Numbered from the stretch's first letter, positions 51,691 to 62,082 are shown. The stretch: 64,000 bases of DNA from Neorhizobium galegae bv. officinalis (GCA_000985875.1 CCRI01000018.1:62001-126000), one strand, 5' to 3'. Translations and numbers: made by a program. Notes: generated from the letters alone by a model not told the origin.

Positions 51691-52704
51691 ATGATTTCTA
51701 CAACCAGACGCAGCTTTATGATCACCACTGGTGCTGTCGGGGCAACGCTGGCGATGCCTTCAATTCTGACGGCAGCGCCTCAGTTCAAGCTGAAGGCAGC
51801 CAATATTATGCCTGCAGACCACCCGTTGAACACTCGCTTGGGAGAAGCGAGCAAAAAGATTAAGGAACAAACAAACGGTCAGGTAGAGATCGAAATCTTC
51901 CCCGCGAGCCAGTTGGGGACTGATGCGGATATGCTTAGCCAGCTCCGCTCTGGTGCCCTTGATATCTTCATCCAAACGGGTCTGATCGTTGCAACCCTAG
52001 TCCCGGTCGCCGCCATTACCGGGGTCGGCTTTGCCTTCTCTGACTATCAGCAGGTGTGGAAGGCGGTTGACGGCCCCCTCGGCAAGCACATTGTCACCGC
52101 GTTCGAAAAAGCCAATCTCGTTGCCTTTGACAAAATGTGGGACAACGGTTTCCGTCAGACTACATCGCTGAACAAGCCCATCCTAAGCCCTGCAGACTTC
52201 AAGGGCTTCAAAATCCGTGTCCCCCCTGCTCCGCTTTGGACATCGTTGTTCAAGTCTTTCGGGGCCTCTCCAACAACGATCCCGTGGGGTGAAACTTACT
52301 CTGCTTTGCAGACTCACGTGGCGGATGGGCTTGAGAACTCGCTAGCAACTCTATATTTCGCCAAAATGTACGAGGTGCAAAAGCATCTTTCCCGCACGAA
52401 CCACATGTGGGATGGCTTCTGGACGCTGGCGAACCGCGACAACTTCGAGGCTATGCCGGAGGCAACCCGCGAAATCATCAAAAAGCATGTAAACGAGGCT
52501 GCTGTTGCGGAGAGAGCGGATGTCGAGAAGTTGAACGGAGAACTCCAGGCCAACCTCACTGGGAAAGGCCTACAGTTCCACGATGTTGAGACCGCTGGCT
52601 TCCGCGACACCCTTAGCCAGTCTCCATTTTACAAGGAATGGAAGGGCCGCTTTGGCGATGAGGCTTGGTCGCTTCTTGAAGCAGCCTCTGGCAAGCTAGG
52701 TTGA
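51691..52704 (+). CDS. TRAP transporter substrate-binding protein DctP
   Basis: This 337-aa periplasmic protein has a Tat-like signal peptide (TTRRSFMITTGAVGATLAMP). The mature protein shows DctP signatures: NIMPADHPLNTRLGEASKKI, FPASQLGTDADMLSQLRSGA, and ADFKGFKIRVPPAPLW, where the Arg (about 171) usually binds the substrate carboxylate. GGAGGAG lies upstream of ATG 51691. It implies that the pathway starts from an organic acid. Confidence 0.92.
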   Translation: MISTTRRSFMITTGAVGATLAMPSILTAAPQFKLKAANIMPADHPLNTRLGEASKKIKEQTNGQVEIEIFPASQLGTDADMLSQLRSGALDIFIQTGLIVATLVPVAAITGVGFAFSDYQQVWKAVDGPLGKHIVTAFEKANLVAFDKMWDNGFRQTTSLNKPILSPADFKGFKIRVPPAPLWTSLFKSFGASPTTIPWGETYSALQTHVADGLENSLATLYFAKMYEVQKHLSRTNHMWDGFWTLANRDNFEAMPEATREIIKKHVNEAAVAERADVEKLNGELQANLTGKGLQFHDVETAGFRDTLSQSPFYKEWKGRFGDEAWSLLEAASGKLG

Positions 52705-52714
52705 GGGTGAAAAG

Positions 52715-54583
52715 ATGACCACTTCCACCGTCACTACCGTCGCCGATCCGACATACGCTCCGCGTTCGCTGACCTTATTCGAAAAAGCTCTCGTGAGCAC
52801 GGTTGAGTTTCTCGCGGCTACTTTGGTGGTTGCCGAGGTGGTCATCTTACTTGTCGGCGTACTGGCTCGCTACGTTTGGAGCGAGCCTTTCACTTGGTCT
52901 GATGAACTCGCTTCGATCGTGTTCTTATGGCTTTCAATGCTTGGCGCTGTTCTTGCTTTTCAGCGCGGGCAGCACATGCGGATGGGGGCTGTCGCGGACG
53001 CGACGTCTCCTGTACGTCAAAGACAACTTGAACTGCTTGCTCACGCAGCCTGCCTGTTCGTCGTCGTTCTTCTTTTGCCGACGGCAATTGGCTATGCGCA
53101 CCATGAGTATCCAATCATTACGCCAGCGATGGAGATATCTGTCGCCTGGAGGGCAGCGGGGCTTCCGGTAGGATTAACGCTGATTGGTATATTTAGCATA
53201 CTGCAAATCACCCGCACCTATTCGGTAAAAGAGATAGTGGTTGCGGTGGTGTGCATGGGCGCTCTTGTTGCTGTCGGCTATTTGGCGAAACCTTTGATTC
53301 TCACTCTCGGCAACTGGAATCTCGTTTTCTTCTTCGTCGTCTTTGTCGGGATCGGCGTTCTGAGCGGTGTGCCAATTGCCTTCGTGTTTGCCCTTGCAGC
53401 GTTAGGTTATGTCGCTCTAGGGACTTCGCGTCCGCTCTCCGTTGTAGCGGGACGCCTGGACGAAGGCATGTCTCACCTCTTGCTTCTAGCCGTACCGCTC
53501 TTTGTCCTGCTTGGAATGCTCATGGAACTCACCGGAATGGCGAAAGCTATGGTCGGATTCCTCGCCAACTTACTCGGCCATGTAAGAGGCGGTCTTTCCT
53601 ATGTACTCCTCGCAGCTATGTACCTTATCTCAGGCATTTCCGGTTCCAAAACGGCGGACATGGCGGCAGTAGCGCCTGCGCTGTTTCCTGAAATGAAGAA
53701 GCGGGGGGCAAAACCGGGTGACCTCGTAGCTCTGTTAGCTGCAAGCGGTGCGCAAACGGAAACTATTCCTCCAAGCCTGGTTTTGATCACGATCGGTTCC
53801 GTGACCAGCGTTTCTATTGCCGCCTTGTTTACAGGTGGGCTGCTTCCAGCGTTCGTGTGCGGCGTCGCCCTGTCCGCGCTTGTATGGTGGCGCTATCGAA
53901 ATGAGGACATGTCCAACATTCGTCGGGCAACATGGAAAGAGATACTCTCGTCGATGCTGTTCGCGCTCCCTGCTCTTGCCCTTCCTTTCATCATCCGGGC
54001 AGCCGTGGTTGAAGGCATTACGACGGCAACTGAAGTGTCGACCGTAGGGATCGCGTATGCCGTGTTGGTCGGCGTCTTTATCTATCGTCAGTTCGACTTA
54101 AGACGTTGTGCCAGGATGCTTGTTAATACGGCGGCCTTGTCCGGCGCAATTGTGTTTATTATTGCCGCAGCGACAGCCGTGGCCTGGTGCCTCACTCAAT
54201 CCGGATTCTCTCGCGATCTAGTTGCCATAATGACAAGCCTCCCCGGTGGGGCACCTATGTTCCTTCTGGTAACGATCGTTACTTTCATCATTCTTGGTAG
54301 CGTTCTTGAAGGAATACCAGCGATTGTATTGTTTGCACCGCTTGTATTTCCTGCAGCCAAAAGCCTCGGTATCCACGAAGTCCACTACGCAATGGTCGTA
54401 ATCCTATCCATGGGCGTTGGTTTGTTCGCTCCGCCCTTTGGCGTCGGGTACTACGCTGCCTGCGCGATCGGGCAGGTAAATCCGACCGAGGGCATCCGTC
54501 CGCTTTGGGGTTATATGGGAGCCCTCCTTGTCGGCCTTGCGCTGGTAACAGCTATTCCCTGGATATCAGTCGGCTTCCTTTAA
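52715..54583 (+). CDS. Fused TRAP transporter permease DctQM
   Basis: This is a 622-aa membrane protein. Residues 1-185 form the small DctQ unit (four helices, with WSDELASIVFLWLSMLGAVL), a linker helix follows, and residues about 205-622 form the large DctM unit (GVPIAFVFALAALGYVALGT, PLFVLLGMLMELTGMAKAMV, SGSKTADMAAVAPALFPEMK). The fusion of both subunits is a known variant. It lies ten bases after dctP. It uses an ion gradient to import the acid delivered by DctP. Confidence 0.92.
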   Translation: MTTSTVTTVADPTYAPRSLTLFEKALVSTVEFLAATLVVAEVVILLVGVLARYVWSEPFTWSDELASIVFLWLSMLGAVLAFQRGQHMRMGAVADATSPVRQRQLELLAHAACLFVVVLLLPTAIGYAHHEYPIITPAMEISVAWRAAGLPVGLTLIGIFSILQITRTYSVKEIVVAVVCMGALVAVGYLAKPLILTLGNWNLVFFFVVFVGIGVLSGVPIAFVFALAALGYVALGTSRPLSVVAGRLDEGMSHLLLLAVPLFVLLGMLMELTGMAKAMVGFLANLLGHVRGGLSYVLLAAMYLISGISGSKTADMAAVAPALFPEMKKRGAKPGDLVALLAASGAQTETIPPSLVLITIGSVTSVSIAALFTGGLLPAFVCGVALSALVWWRYRNEDMSNIRRATWKEILSSMLFALPALALPFIIRAAVVEGITTATEVSTVGIAYAVLVGVFIYRQFDLRRCARMLVNTAALSGAIVFIIAAATAVAWCLTQSGFSRDLVAIMTSLPGGAPMFLLVTIVTFIILGSVLEGIPAIVLFAPLVFPAAKSLGIHEVHYAMVVILSMGVGLFAPPFGVGYYAACAIGQVNPTEGIRPLWGYMGALLVGLALVTAIPWISVGFL

Positions 54584-54643
54584 GGAAACCAATGAGTGGG
54601 ATCCCTCAAACATTCCCGCTCAATTCATCAAAAGGGTTAGTTA

Positions 54644-55402
54644 ATGAATCATGCCACCTTAGTCACTGGGGGTGCCTCTGGCATCGGCTTTTCGATTGCA
54701 CAGGCACTTTTGGAGCGCGGCGATTTTGTGATCATCGCCGATGTGCAGGAGACGAACCTCACTGAAGCTCGATCAAACCTGGAAAGCCACGCCGAACGTG
54801 TACGCTTCGAACGCATCGACGTCACCGATGAGGATAACGTTCGCGCTTCCTTCGACGCTTGCGAATCAGATTTTGCAACAATTACTGGGCTGGTAAATTC
54901 CGCTGGGATTGGTGCAGAGGCACTCGCTCTTGAAACTGACGTAAAGCTGTTCAGGAAAATACTTGAAGTTAACCTTCTAGGAAGCTTTATCACTGCCAAG
55001 GAGGCTGGGCGCCGGATGCAAGCCGGAGGTCGCGGTTCAATTGTAAATATCGCTTCGGTTTCAGGCATCCGGGCTAGTGCTAGCCGTACTGCTTACGGCT
55101 CATCAAAGGCCGGGATGATCATGATGACACAGGTTATGGCTTTGGAGCTAGCGTCGCATGGCGTTCGGGTCAATGCGATTGCTCCCGGCCCCATCGAGAC
55201 AGCCATGGTCAAAGAAATGCACTCTGACAGAACGCGCCAACAGTGGTTCTCGCGTGTGCCGATGGGGCGTTATGGACTTCCTTCTGAAATGACGGGTGCT
55301 GCATTATTCCTCCTCGATGATCAAAGCTCCAGCTATATGACCGGTCAGGTCCTAGTCCTTGACGGTGGTTTCTCTACTACCGGACTTCTCGCGAGCGGGT
55401 AA
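54644..55402 (+). CDS. Short-chain dehydrogenase/reductase
   Basis: This 252-aa SDR has the cofactor loop TGGASGIGFSIAQALLERGD (about 7-26), NSAGIG in place of NNAG, catalytic Ser in NIASVSG (about 138), YGSSKAGMIMMTQVMALELA (YxxxK, about 151-155) and NAIAPGPIETAM. An Asp after the second strand (IIADVQETN) favours NAD(H) over NADP(H). It probably oxidises a hydroxy intermediate of the pathway. AAAGGG precedes the ATG. Confidence 0.88.
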   Translation: MNHATLVTGGASGIGFSIAQALLERGDFVIIADVQETNLTEARSNLESHAERVRFERIDVTDEDNVRASFDACESDFATITGLVNSAGIGAEALALETDVKLFRKILEVNLLGSFITAKEAGRRMQAGGRGSIVNIASVSGIRASASRTAYGSSKAGMIMMTQVMALELASHGVRVNAIAPGPIETAMVKEMHSDRTRQQWFSRVPMGRYGLPSEMTGAALFLLDDQSSSYMTGQVLVLDGGFSTTGLLASG

Positions 55403-55492
55403 TTGTCTGCACGCCTATATCTAATTTTGCAGGCTGCCTTTCCATAATGCTGACGGAGCTGCAGGACCTTGGTCCGGCAAATGTGATTGACG

Positions 55493-58400
55493 ATGAAAAA
55501 AATCAGTAAGATACTTGTGGCAAACCGATCAGAAATTGCCATTCGCGTGTTTCGGGCCGCCAACGAACTTGGTATCAAAACCGTCGCAATATGGGCCGAA
55601 GAGGACAAGCTTTCCCTTCATCGCTTCAAAGCGGATGAAAGCTATCAGGTAGGACGCGGTCCGCATCTGGAGCGCGACTTGGGACCGATCGAAAGCTACC
55701 TTTCAATCGAAGAAGTTATCCGCGTGGCAAAGCAGTCTTGCGCAGATGCTATCCACCCAGGTTATGGACTACTTTCTGAGAGTCCAGAGTTCGTGGACGC
55801 CTGCAACGCTGCTGGCATCACCTTCATTGGACCACGACCCGATACCATGCGCCAGCTCGGCAACAAAGTCGCTGCTCGAAACCTCGCAATTGCAGTCGGT
55901 GTGCCGGTGGTCCCAGCAACGGAGCCTCTTCCAGACGATATGGTGTTAGTCGCCCGCATGGCGGAAGAAATCGGTTACCCTGTGATGTTGAAGGCATCAT
56001 GGGGCGGTGGCGGACGTGGCATGCGCGCAATTCGCGGTCCAAATGACCTCGCCAAAGAAGTTGTTGAAGGCAAGCGTGAAGCGATGGCCGCCTTTGGGAA
56101 AGACGAAGTCTATCTCGAAAAACTAGTCGAGCGAGCTCGGCATGTCGAAAGTCAAGTGCTTGGAGACACGCACGGCAATGTAGTTCACCTTTTTGAACGG
56201 GATTGCTCCATACAGAGGCGCAATCAGAAAGTCGTTGAACGCGCCCCAGCACCATATTTGTCTGAAGCTCAGCGCCAAGAGCTAGCATCTTACTCGTTGA
56301 AGATCGCGAAGGCGACCAATTATGTCGGGGCAGGTACCGTTGAGTATCTCATGGACGCGGGTACCGGTAATTTCTTCTTCATTGAGGTCAACCCGCGCAT
56401 TCAGGTCGAACATACGGTGACCGAGGTTGTCACAGGCATCGATATCGTCAAGGCGCAGATTCATATTCTTGAAGGATACGCGATAGGTTCCCAGGAGTCA
56501 GGCGTTCCCAGCCAGGACAATATTGGGCTGCACGGCCACGCTCTCCAATGCCGGATCACGACAGAGGACCCGGAACAGAATTTCATTCCGGACTACGGCC
56601 GGATCACGGCGTATCGCTCGGCTGCGGGTTTCGGTATCCGTCTTGACGGAGGCACGGCTTATTCCGGCGCAATAATTACGCGGTACTATGACCCGCTCTT
56701 GGTCAAAGTCACTTCAGCTGGTTCCACCCCCCAAGAGGCAATCAGCCGCATGGACCGGGCGCTGAGGGAGTTTCGGATTCGCGGGGTTGCGACGAACCTC
56801 ACTTTTCTTGAAGCAATTATCGGTCATCCGAAATTTCGCGACAACTCCTACACCACCCGGTTCATAGACACGACGCCAGAGCTGTTTGAACAGGTCAAGC
56901 GACAGGATCGGGCGACTAGATTGCTCACCTACCTAGCTGACGTCACAGTAAACGGCCATCCGGAAACCAAAGGGAGGGCCATGCCGGGCAAGCGAGCCAA
57001 GCCCGTCGTGCCCTTCATCGACACGCCGGTCTTGGATGGGACAAAGCAACTCTTGGAGAAACTGGGTCCGAAAGGCTTCGGGGACTGGATGCGCAATGAG
57101 AAGCGCGTTCTCGTAACAGACACGACGATGCGTGATAGCCATCAATCGCTTCTGGCAACGCGTGTTCGTACCCATGACATCGCAAAGATTTCCAGTGTTT
57201 ATAGCCAAGCTTTGCCGAACTTGTTCTCGCTAGAGTGCTGGGGTGGCGCAACTTTCGATGTAGCAATGCGGTTCCTGAATGAAGACCCCTGGGAACGACT
57301 TGCGCTTGTCCGTGAAGGTGCACCAAACATTTTGCTTCAAATGTTGCTGCGTGGCGCGAATGGCGTAGGCTACACTAACTATCCCAATAACGTCGTAAAA
57401 TTCTTTGTGCGCCAGGCTGCGCTGGGTGGCGTCGATCTTTTCCGGGTCTTCGATTGTCTAAACTGGATTGATAATATGCGCGTCGCAATGGACGCGGTGC
57501 AGGAGGAGAATAAGCTCTGTGAAGCAGCGATCTGCTACACCGGTGACATTCTCAATTCGGCTCGACCGAAGTACGACCTAAAATATTACACTCAGCTTGC
57601 TCAGTCATTGGAGCGGGCCGGGGCCCACATCATAGCAGTTAAGGACATGGCGGGCCTTCTCAAGCCCGCTGCGGCCAAAGTTTTGTTCAAAGCTCTTCGG
57701 GACGAAATATCGCTTCCTATCCACTTTCACACTCATGATACAGCGGGAATTTCAGCTGCCACAGTCCTCGCGGCGGTCGATGCCGGTGTTGACGCCATTG
57801 ATGCGGCGATGGATTCGATGTCCGGTGGTACGTCGCAACCCTGTCTTGGTTCGATCACCGAAGCTTTAAATGGCACCGAGCGCGATCCAGGACTCGATCC
57901 TGAATGGATACGCCGCATTTCCTTCTACTGGGAGGCAGTCCGTGGGCAGTATGCGGCATTTGAAAGTGACCCACAGGCGCCAGCCTCAGAAGTCTACTTG
58001 CACGAGATGCCCGGTGGCCAATTTACAAACCTCAAAGAGCAGGCCCGCTCGCTAGGGCTCGATACGAAATGGCATAGGGTTGCTCAAACCTATGCGGACG
58101 TAAACCAGATGTTCGGCGATATTGTAAAGGTCACGCCGTCGTCCAAGGTCGTCGGTGACATGGCTCTGATGATGGTTTCTCAGGACCTGACGGTTGCCGA
58201 TGTCGAAAATCCCGTGAAGGACATCGCATTCCCAGACTCCGTCATCTCCATGCTGAAAGGCGATCTTGGTCAGCCCCCCGGCGGCTGGCCCGAAAGCCTT
58301 CAAAGGAAGGCATTGAAGGGTAACAAACCCTATTGCGCGGTGCCGGGCTCACTCCTCCCGGAAGCTGATCTGGATAAGGAACGCAAATATGTTGAGGCCA

Positions 58401-58981
58401 AGCTTGACCGGGAAATCAACGACTTCGAGTTGGCTTCTTACCTGATGTATCCGAAAATCTTTATCGAATTCGCACTTAATACGGAAACTTATGGGCCAGT
58501 CTCAGTGCTGCCAACGAACGCCTACTTCTACGGCGTATCGGACGGCGATGAACTGCTTGTCGACATAGAAAAAGGGAAGACCCTCGTGATTGTCAATCAA
58601 GCTAAAGCAGCTCCCGACGCACAAGGATTGGTCACAGTATTTTTTGAGCTGAATGGCCAGCCACGTCGGGTAAAAGTACCGGATCGCAATGGTCCGTCTG
58701 AAAACGCCGTCCATCGCAAGGCTGAACAGGGGAACCCTTCCCATCTTGGAGCCCCAATGCCGGGGGTTATATCTCGAGTTTTCGTAACAGGTGGTCAGAA
58801 GGTCTCATCCGGCGACGTACTGCTATCAATTGAAGCCATGAAGATGGAAACTGCTCTTCACGCGGAGAAGGATGGCACCATCACGGAAGTGTTGGTCAAG
58901 CCCAGTGATCAAATCGATGCCAAAGACCTGCTTCTCGTCTTCGCGCCAGAGAACGCGGCTTTCGAGAAATTGAATACGTAA
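55493..58981 (+). CDS. pyc: Pyruvate carboxylase
   Basis: This is a 1162-aa single-chain enzyme of normal length. The biotin carboxylase domain (1-455) starts KILVANRSEIAIRVFRAANE and holds KASWGGGGRGMR and EVNPRIQVEHTVTE. The carboxyltransferase domain (about 540-810) has TTMRDSHQSLLATRVRT and HFHTHDTAGISAATVLAAVD. The biotinyl domain (about 1090-1160) has IEAMKMETA with the biotin Lys. It forms oxaloacetate from pyruvate and bicarbonate. A catabolic plasmid operon is an unusual place for this usually chromosomal gene; next to D-lactate dehydrogenase it suggests that the substrate enters metabolism as C3 units. Confidence 0.95.
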   Translation: MKKISKILVANRSEIAIRVFRAANELGIKTVAIWAEEDKLSLHRFKADESYQVGRGPHLERDLGPIESYLSIEEVIRVAKQSCADAIHPGYGLLSESPEFVDACNAAGITFIGPRPDTMRQLGNKVAARNLAIAVGVPVVPATEPLPDDMVLVARMAEEIGYPVMLKASWGGGGRGMRAIRGPNDLAKEVVEGKREAMAAFGKDEVYLEKLVERARHVESQVLGDTHGNVVHLFERDCSIQRRNQKVVERAPAPYLSEAQRQELASYSLKIAKATNYVGAGTVEYLMDAGTGNFFFIEVNPRIQVEHTVTEVVTGIDIVKAQIHILEGYAIGSQESGVPSQDNIGLHGHALQCRITTEDPEQNFIPDYGRITAYRSAAGFGIRLDGGTAYSGAIITRYYDPLLVKVTSAGSTPQEAISRMDRALREFRIRGVATNLTFLEAIIGHPKFRDNSYTTRFIDTTPELFEQVKRQDRATRLLTYLADVTVNGHPETKGRAMPGKRAKPVVPFIDTPVLDGTKQLLEKLGPKGFGDWMRNEKRVLVTDTTMRDSHQSLLATRVRTHDIAKISSVYSQALPNLFSLECWGGATFDVAMRFLNEDPWERLALVREGAPNILLQMLLRGANGVGYTNYPNNVVKFFVRQAALGGVDLFRVFDCLNWIDNMRVAMDAVQEENKLCEAAICYTGDILNSARPKYDLKYYTQLAQSLERAGAHIIAVKDMAGLLKPAAAKVLFKALRDEISLPIHFHTHDTAGISAATVLAAVDAGVDAIDAAMDSMSGGTSQPCLGSITEALNGTERDPGLDPEWIRRISFYWEAVRGQYAAFESDPQAPASEVYLHEMPGGQFTNLKEQARSLGLDTKWHRVAQTYADVNQMFGDIVKVTPSSKVVGDMALMMVSQDLTVADVENPVKDIAFPDSVISMLKGDLGQPPGGWPESLQRKALKGNKPYCAVPGSLLPEADLDKERKYVEAKLDREINDFELASYLMYPKIFIEFALNTETYGPVSVLPTNAYFYGVSDGDELLVDIEKGKTLVIVNQAKAAPDAQGLVTVFFELNGQPRRVKVPDRNGPSENAVHRKAEQGNPSHLGAPMPGVISRVFVTGGQKVSSGDVLLSIEAMKMETALHAEKDGTITEVLVKPSDQIDAKDLLLVFAPENAAFEKLNT

Positions 58982-58986
58982 GGATA

Positions 58987-60714
58987 ATGCGGATGATCGC
59001 TGGCTTCATAAGGACTGATGAGCAACCCGTTGAAGGTCTGACGGCCGATCTAGCGCTTATCGTCGGCGGCCAATACGTTCGCTCGTCTCAAGCGCAAATG
59101 AGACGTTATCTGCGCGGATTTCGCACAGGCCAAGGAGACGCGATTGCCGTGGTGCTTCCAGGTTCTCTGCTAGAACTGTGGAAGGTTCTCGAAACGTGCG
59201 TTCGGGCTGGCGTGATTGTAATTCCCCAAGCCGCTAACACGGGGTTAACCGGCGGATCGACACCATCGGGTTCAGACTACGACCGCCCCGTGGTTGTGAT
59301 CAATAATATGCGCATCAAAGGAATCTACCTCCTTGGCGACGGGCAGCAGGTAGTGGCATTTCCTGGAGCTACCCTTGATGAGTTAGAACGCGCCCTTGCC
59401 CCGATCGGTCGTGAGCCGCACTCCGTGATTGGCTCCACGTGCCTAGGGGCATCAGTTATTGGAGGCGTATGCAATAACTCCGGCGGATCGCTGATAAGAC
59501 GCGGTCCGGCATACACCGAATCAGCTTTGTTTGCTCGTGTGAACGGAGATGGCGAATTGGAACTGGTTAACAATCTTGGAATTCAGCTCGGGGAAACTGA
59601 CACTGAGATTATGTCACGTCTGGATAACCGGAGCTTCCAAGACTCTGACATTGATTGGACAACGGGCCGAAAGATGTCTGATCACGATTATGTCAGCCAT
59701 GTCCGCGATATCACCTCCGATATCCCGGCCCGCTTCAATGCCGATCCGCGAAAGCTCCATGAAGTATCAGGATCAGCCGGGAAGGTAATGGTCTTTGCGG
59801 TCAGGCTGGATACGTTCACGAGAGATGCAGCAACGAAGGTTTTCTATGTAGGCACCAACGAACCGTCGCAATTGACTTTGCTGCGGACGGAGCTGCTCAC
59901 ATCCCAGATTGATTTACCGATTGCTGCAGAATATCTTGATCGGGCTGCGTTTATGTTGGCTGAAGGCTATGGAAAGGACACATTCCTTTTAGTAAAATGG
60001 CTTGGCACAAGGCGCTTACCCAAGTTGTTCAATCTCAAAGGCCGTATCGATGCAGTGAGTGAGCGGGTGCCTGGCCTGCGGAAACACCTATCTGACCGCA
60101 TCCTTCAAGCCATAAGTAGGTGCGTTCCGCAGCATCTCCCGAAACGGCTCATAGCATATAGAGATAGATTTGAGCACCACCTTATGCTGAAGGTGCCGAT
60201 GAGCACTGAAGCGGCGGTCCGACAGGTTCTTGCAAAACTATGCACCGGAAGCGACACCAGCTTCATCGAGTGCAGTGCGAGTGAAGCTCAGGCAGCGTTC
60301 TTGCACCGGTTCGCGACCGCGGGGGCGGCTATTCGCTATCAGATATTAAATGAGGCGACAACGGGAGATCTCATTGCTTTAGATGTTGCGTTACCCCGAA
60401 ACTCGGAGGACTGGTTGGAGAACCTTCCCCCCGAGGTCGATGCCCAGATCTTCAAGAAGATATATTATGGCCACTTCTTCTGTCATGTATTCCATCAAGA
60501 TTATCTGATCCACAAAGACAGCGACTGGCTGGCGACCAAAAGCTCTATCCTAGCTAACCTCTCAAGTAGGGGAGGGCGCTACCCAGCGGAGCACAATGTC
60601 GGTCATCTTTACAAGGCGGACGAGATCCTGACAAAGCATTATCGCAATCTTGATCCCTGCAACTGTCTGAATCCTGGTATTGGTCAAACGTCAAAGAGCC
60701 TTCACTGGAAGTAA
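58987..60714 (+). CDS. dld: Quinone-dependent D-lactate dehydrogenase
   Basis: This 575-aa FAD protein has the PCMH-type FAD domain (DAIAVVLPGSLLELWKVLET, VIPQAANTGLTGGSTPSGSD, IGSTCLGASVIGGVCNNSGG) followed by the membrane-binding D-LDH domain and the end KSSILANLSSRGGRYPAEHN, VGHLYKADE. Length matches E. coli Dld. It oxidises D-lactate to pyruvate at the inner membrane and feeds electrons to quinone. Five bases separate it from pyc, so lactate oxidation and pyruvate carboxylation are coexpressed. Confidence 0.92.
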   Translation: MRMIAGFIRTDEQPVEGLTADLALIVGGQYVRSSQAQMRRYLRGFRTGQGDAIAVVLPGSLLELWKVLETCVRAGVIVIPQAANTGLTGGSTPSGSDYDRPVVVINNMRIKGIYLLGDGQQVVAFPGATLDELERALAPIGREPHSVIGSTCLGASVIGGVCNNSGGSLIRRGPAYTESALFARVNGDGELELVNNLGIQLGETDTEIMSRLDNRSFQDSDIDWTTGRKMSDHDYVSHVRDITSDIPARFNADPRKLHEVSGSAGKVMVFAVRLDTFTRDAATKVFYVGTNEPSQLTLLRTELLTSQIDLPIAAEYLDRAAFMLAEGYGKDTFLLVKWLGTRRLPKLFNLKGRIDAVSERVPGLRKHLSDRILQAISRCVPQHLPKRLIAYRDRFEHHLMLKVPMSTEAAVRQVLAKLCTGSDTSFIECSASEAQAAFLHRFATAGAAIRYQILNEATTGDLIALDVALPRNSEDWLENLPPEVDAQIFKKIYYGHFFCHVFHQDYLIHKDSDWLATKSSILANLSSRGGRYPAEHNVGHLYKADEILTKHYRNLDPCNCLNPGIGQTSKSLHWK

Positions 60715-60863
60715 TGCGTTCAGGCAGGTTGAAATAGTTGTGTCAGCAGTCCGAAGGGTCAGTTCGCCGCCGCGGTAGATGCATGCGCGCCTCCGCCTTG
60801 AAAATTACGAGCGCAATCGACGCCGGACAGGAGAACGGACACTCGGTCCGTTCCCCGGTTGCG

Positions 60864-61982
60864 TTAGACCAATTCACCCAATGCCTTGGCATCAAAGCCA
60901 CTCAGCGTTTCAATATTACCGGTCTCGATCTTGGCTACCCACTGTGGATCGGCCAAAATAGCGCGCCCTACCGCAATGAGATCGAACTCCCCGCGTTCCA
61001 TGCGCTCGATGAGGCGGTCGAGGCTGGCAGGTGTTGATCCCTCACCGGAAAAGGCCGTTGCAAAATCCTTATCGAGACCAACAGAGCCGACACTTATCGT
61101 TGCTGCGCCTGTAACCTTCTTGGCCCAACCAGCGAAATTCAGGCCATTCTCGCCATCGATTTCCGGAAATTCCGGCTCCCAGAAGCGGCGTTGCGAGCAG
61201 TGAATGATGTCAACACCAGCATCCACCAACGGAAGCAACCAGTCTTCGATCGCTGCAGGCGTTTCGGCAACCTTCACGGTGAGGTCCTGTTGCTTCCACT
61301 GGCTGAACCGCATGATAATCGGGAAATCAGGGCCTACAGCTTCACGGACAGCGGAGACGATCTCGCTTGCGAAACGCGAACGCTCTTTGATGGTCAAACC
61401 GCCATAGCCGTCCGTGCGCAGGTTTGTGCCGGCCCAGAAGAACTGATCGATCAGATATCCATGGGCACCGTGGATTTCGACAGTGTCGAAGCCAAGTCTC
61501 TTTGCGTCGGCTGAAGCTTTTGCAAAGGCTGCAACAGCATCAGCAATGTCTTCTTCGCTCATGGCAACGCCGCGCGGGTCGCCTGGTGCAACAAGGCCGG
61601 ACGGGCTTTCAACGGGCGCATCCGGCTCCCAATCGTTGATATACCGTGTTGAACCGGTGTGCCAGATTTGCGGTGCCATCCGCCCGCCGGATTTATGAAC
61701 TTCGTCGATCACATTTTTCCAACCAGCAAGGGCTGCATCCCCGTGGAAGAGTGGTATCCCACCGTCATTGCGCGACGCAGGACGGTCGACAACTGTTCCT
61801 TCAGACAGAATAAGCCCGACCTGCCCTTCGGCCCGGCGTTTGTAGTAGGCCACGTTCGCTTCGCCGGGAATGCCGCCCGGGGCGAAGAGCCGCGTCATTG
61901 GCGCCATGACGATACGGTTCTTCAGTTCGAGAGACCGGATCGAGAATTGACGGAACAGGGTACTGGTATCGGTTTGAGACAT
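60864..61982 (-). CDS. Old-yellow-enzyme-type flavin reductase
   Basis: This is a 372-aa FMN reductase of the OYE/NemA class: LKNRIVMAPMTRLFAPGGIP (residues about 20-39), DTVEIHGAHGYLIDQFFWAG (about 173) and GRAILADPQWVAKIETG (about 340). GGAG precedes ATG 61982 by nine bases. Such enzymes reduce activated alkenes, quinones or nitro compounds with NAD(P)H. It is divergent from the HxlR gene, and a palindromic operator lies in between. Confidence 0.92.
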   Translation of the reverse strand: MSQTDTSTLFRQFSIRSLELKNRIVMAPMTRLFAPGGIPGEANVAYYKRRAEGQVGLILSEGTVVDRPASRNDGGIPLFHGDAALAGWKNVIDEVHKSGGRMAPQIWHTGSTRYINDWEPDAPVESPSGLVAPGDPRGVAMSEEDIADAVAAFAKASADAKRLGFDTVEIHGAHGYLIDQFFWAGTNLRTDGYGGLTIKERSRFASEIVSAVREAVGPDFPIIMRFSQWKQQDLTVKVAETPAAIEDWLLPLVDAGVDIIHCSQRRFWEPEFPEIDGENGLNFAGWAKKVTGAATISVGSVGLDKDFATAFSGEGSTPASLDRLIERMERGEFDLIAVGRAILADPQWVAKIETGNIETLSGFDAKALGELV

Positions 61983-62014
61983 GATGTGAGACTCCATTTG
62001 TTAATTGGACAGTT

Positions 62015-62033
62015 AGGTATATACAATACACCT
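62015..62033. promoter_or_regulatory. Putative HxlR operator, OYE/hxlR promoter
   Basis: AGGTATAT-ACA-ATACACCT is palindromic at seven of eight positions per arm. It lies 33 bp from the reductase start, beside CGTCAATTAGGCAC (62036-62049), which recurs inverted before the aldehyde dehydrogenase gene. Confidence 0.6.
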
Positions 62034-62082
62034 GACGTCAATTAGGCACTCACAGTCGCCTTGGTTTACCGGAGGAAACCTC

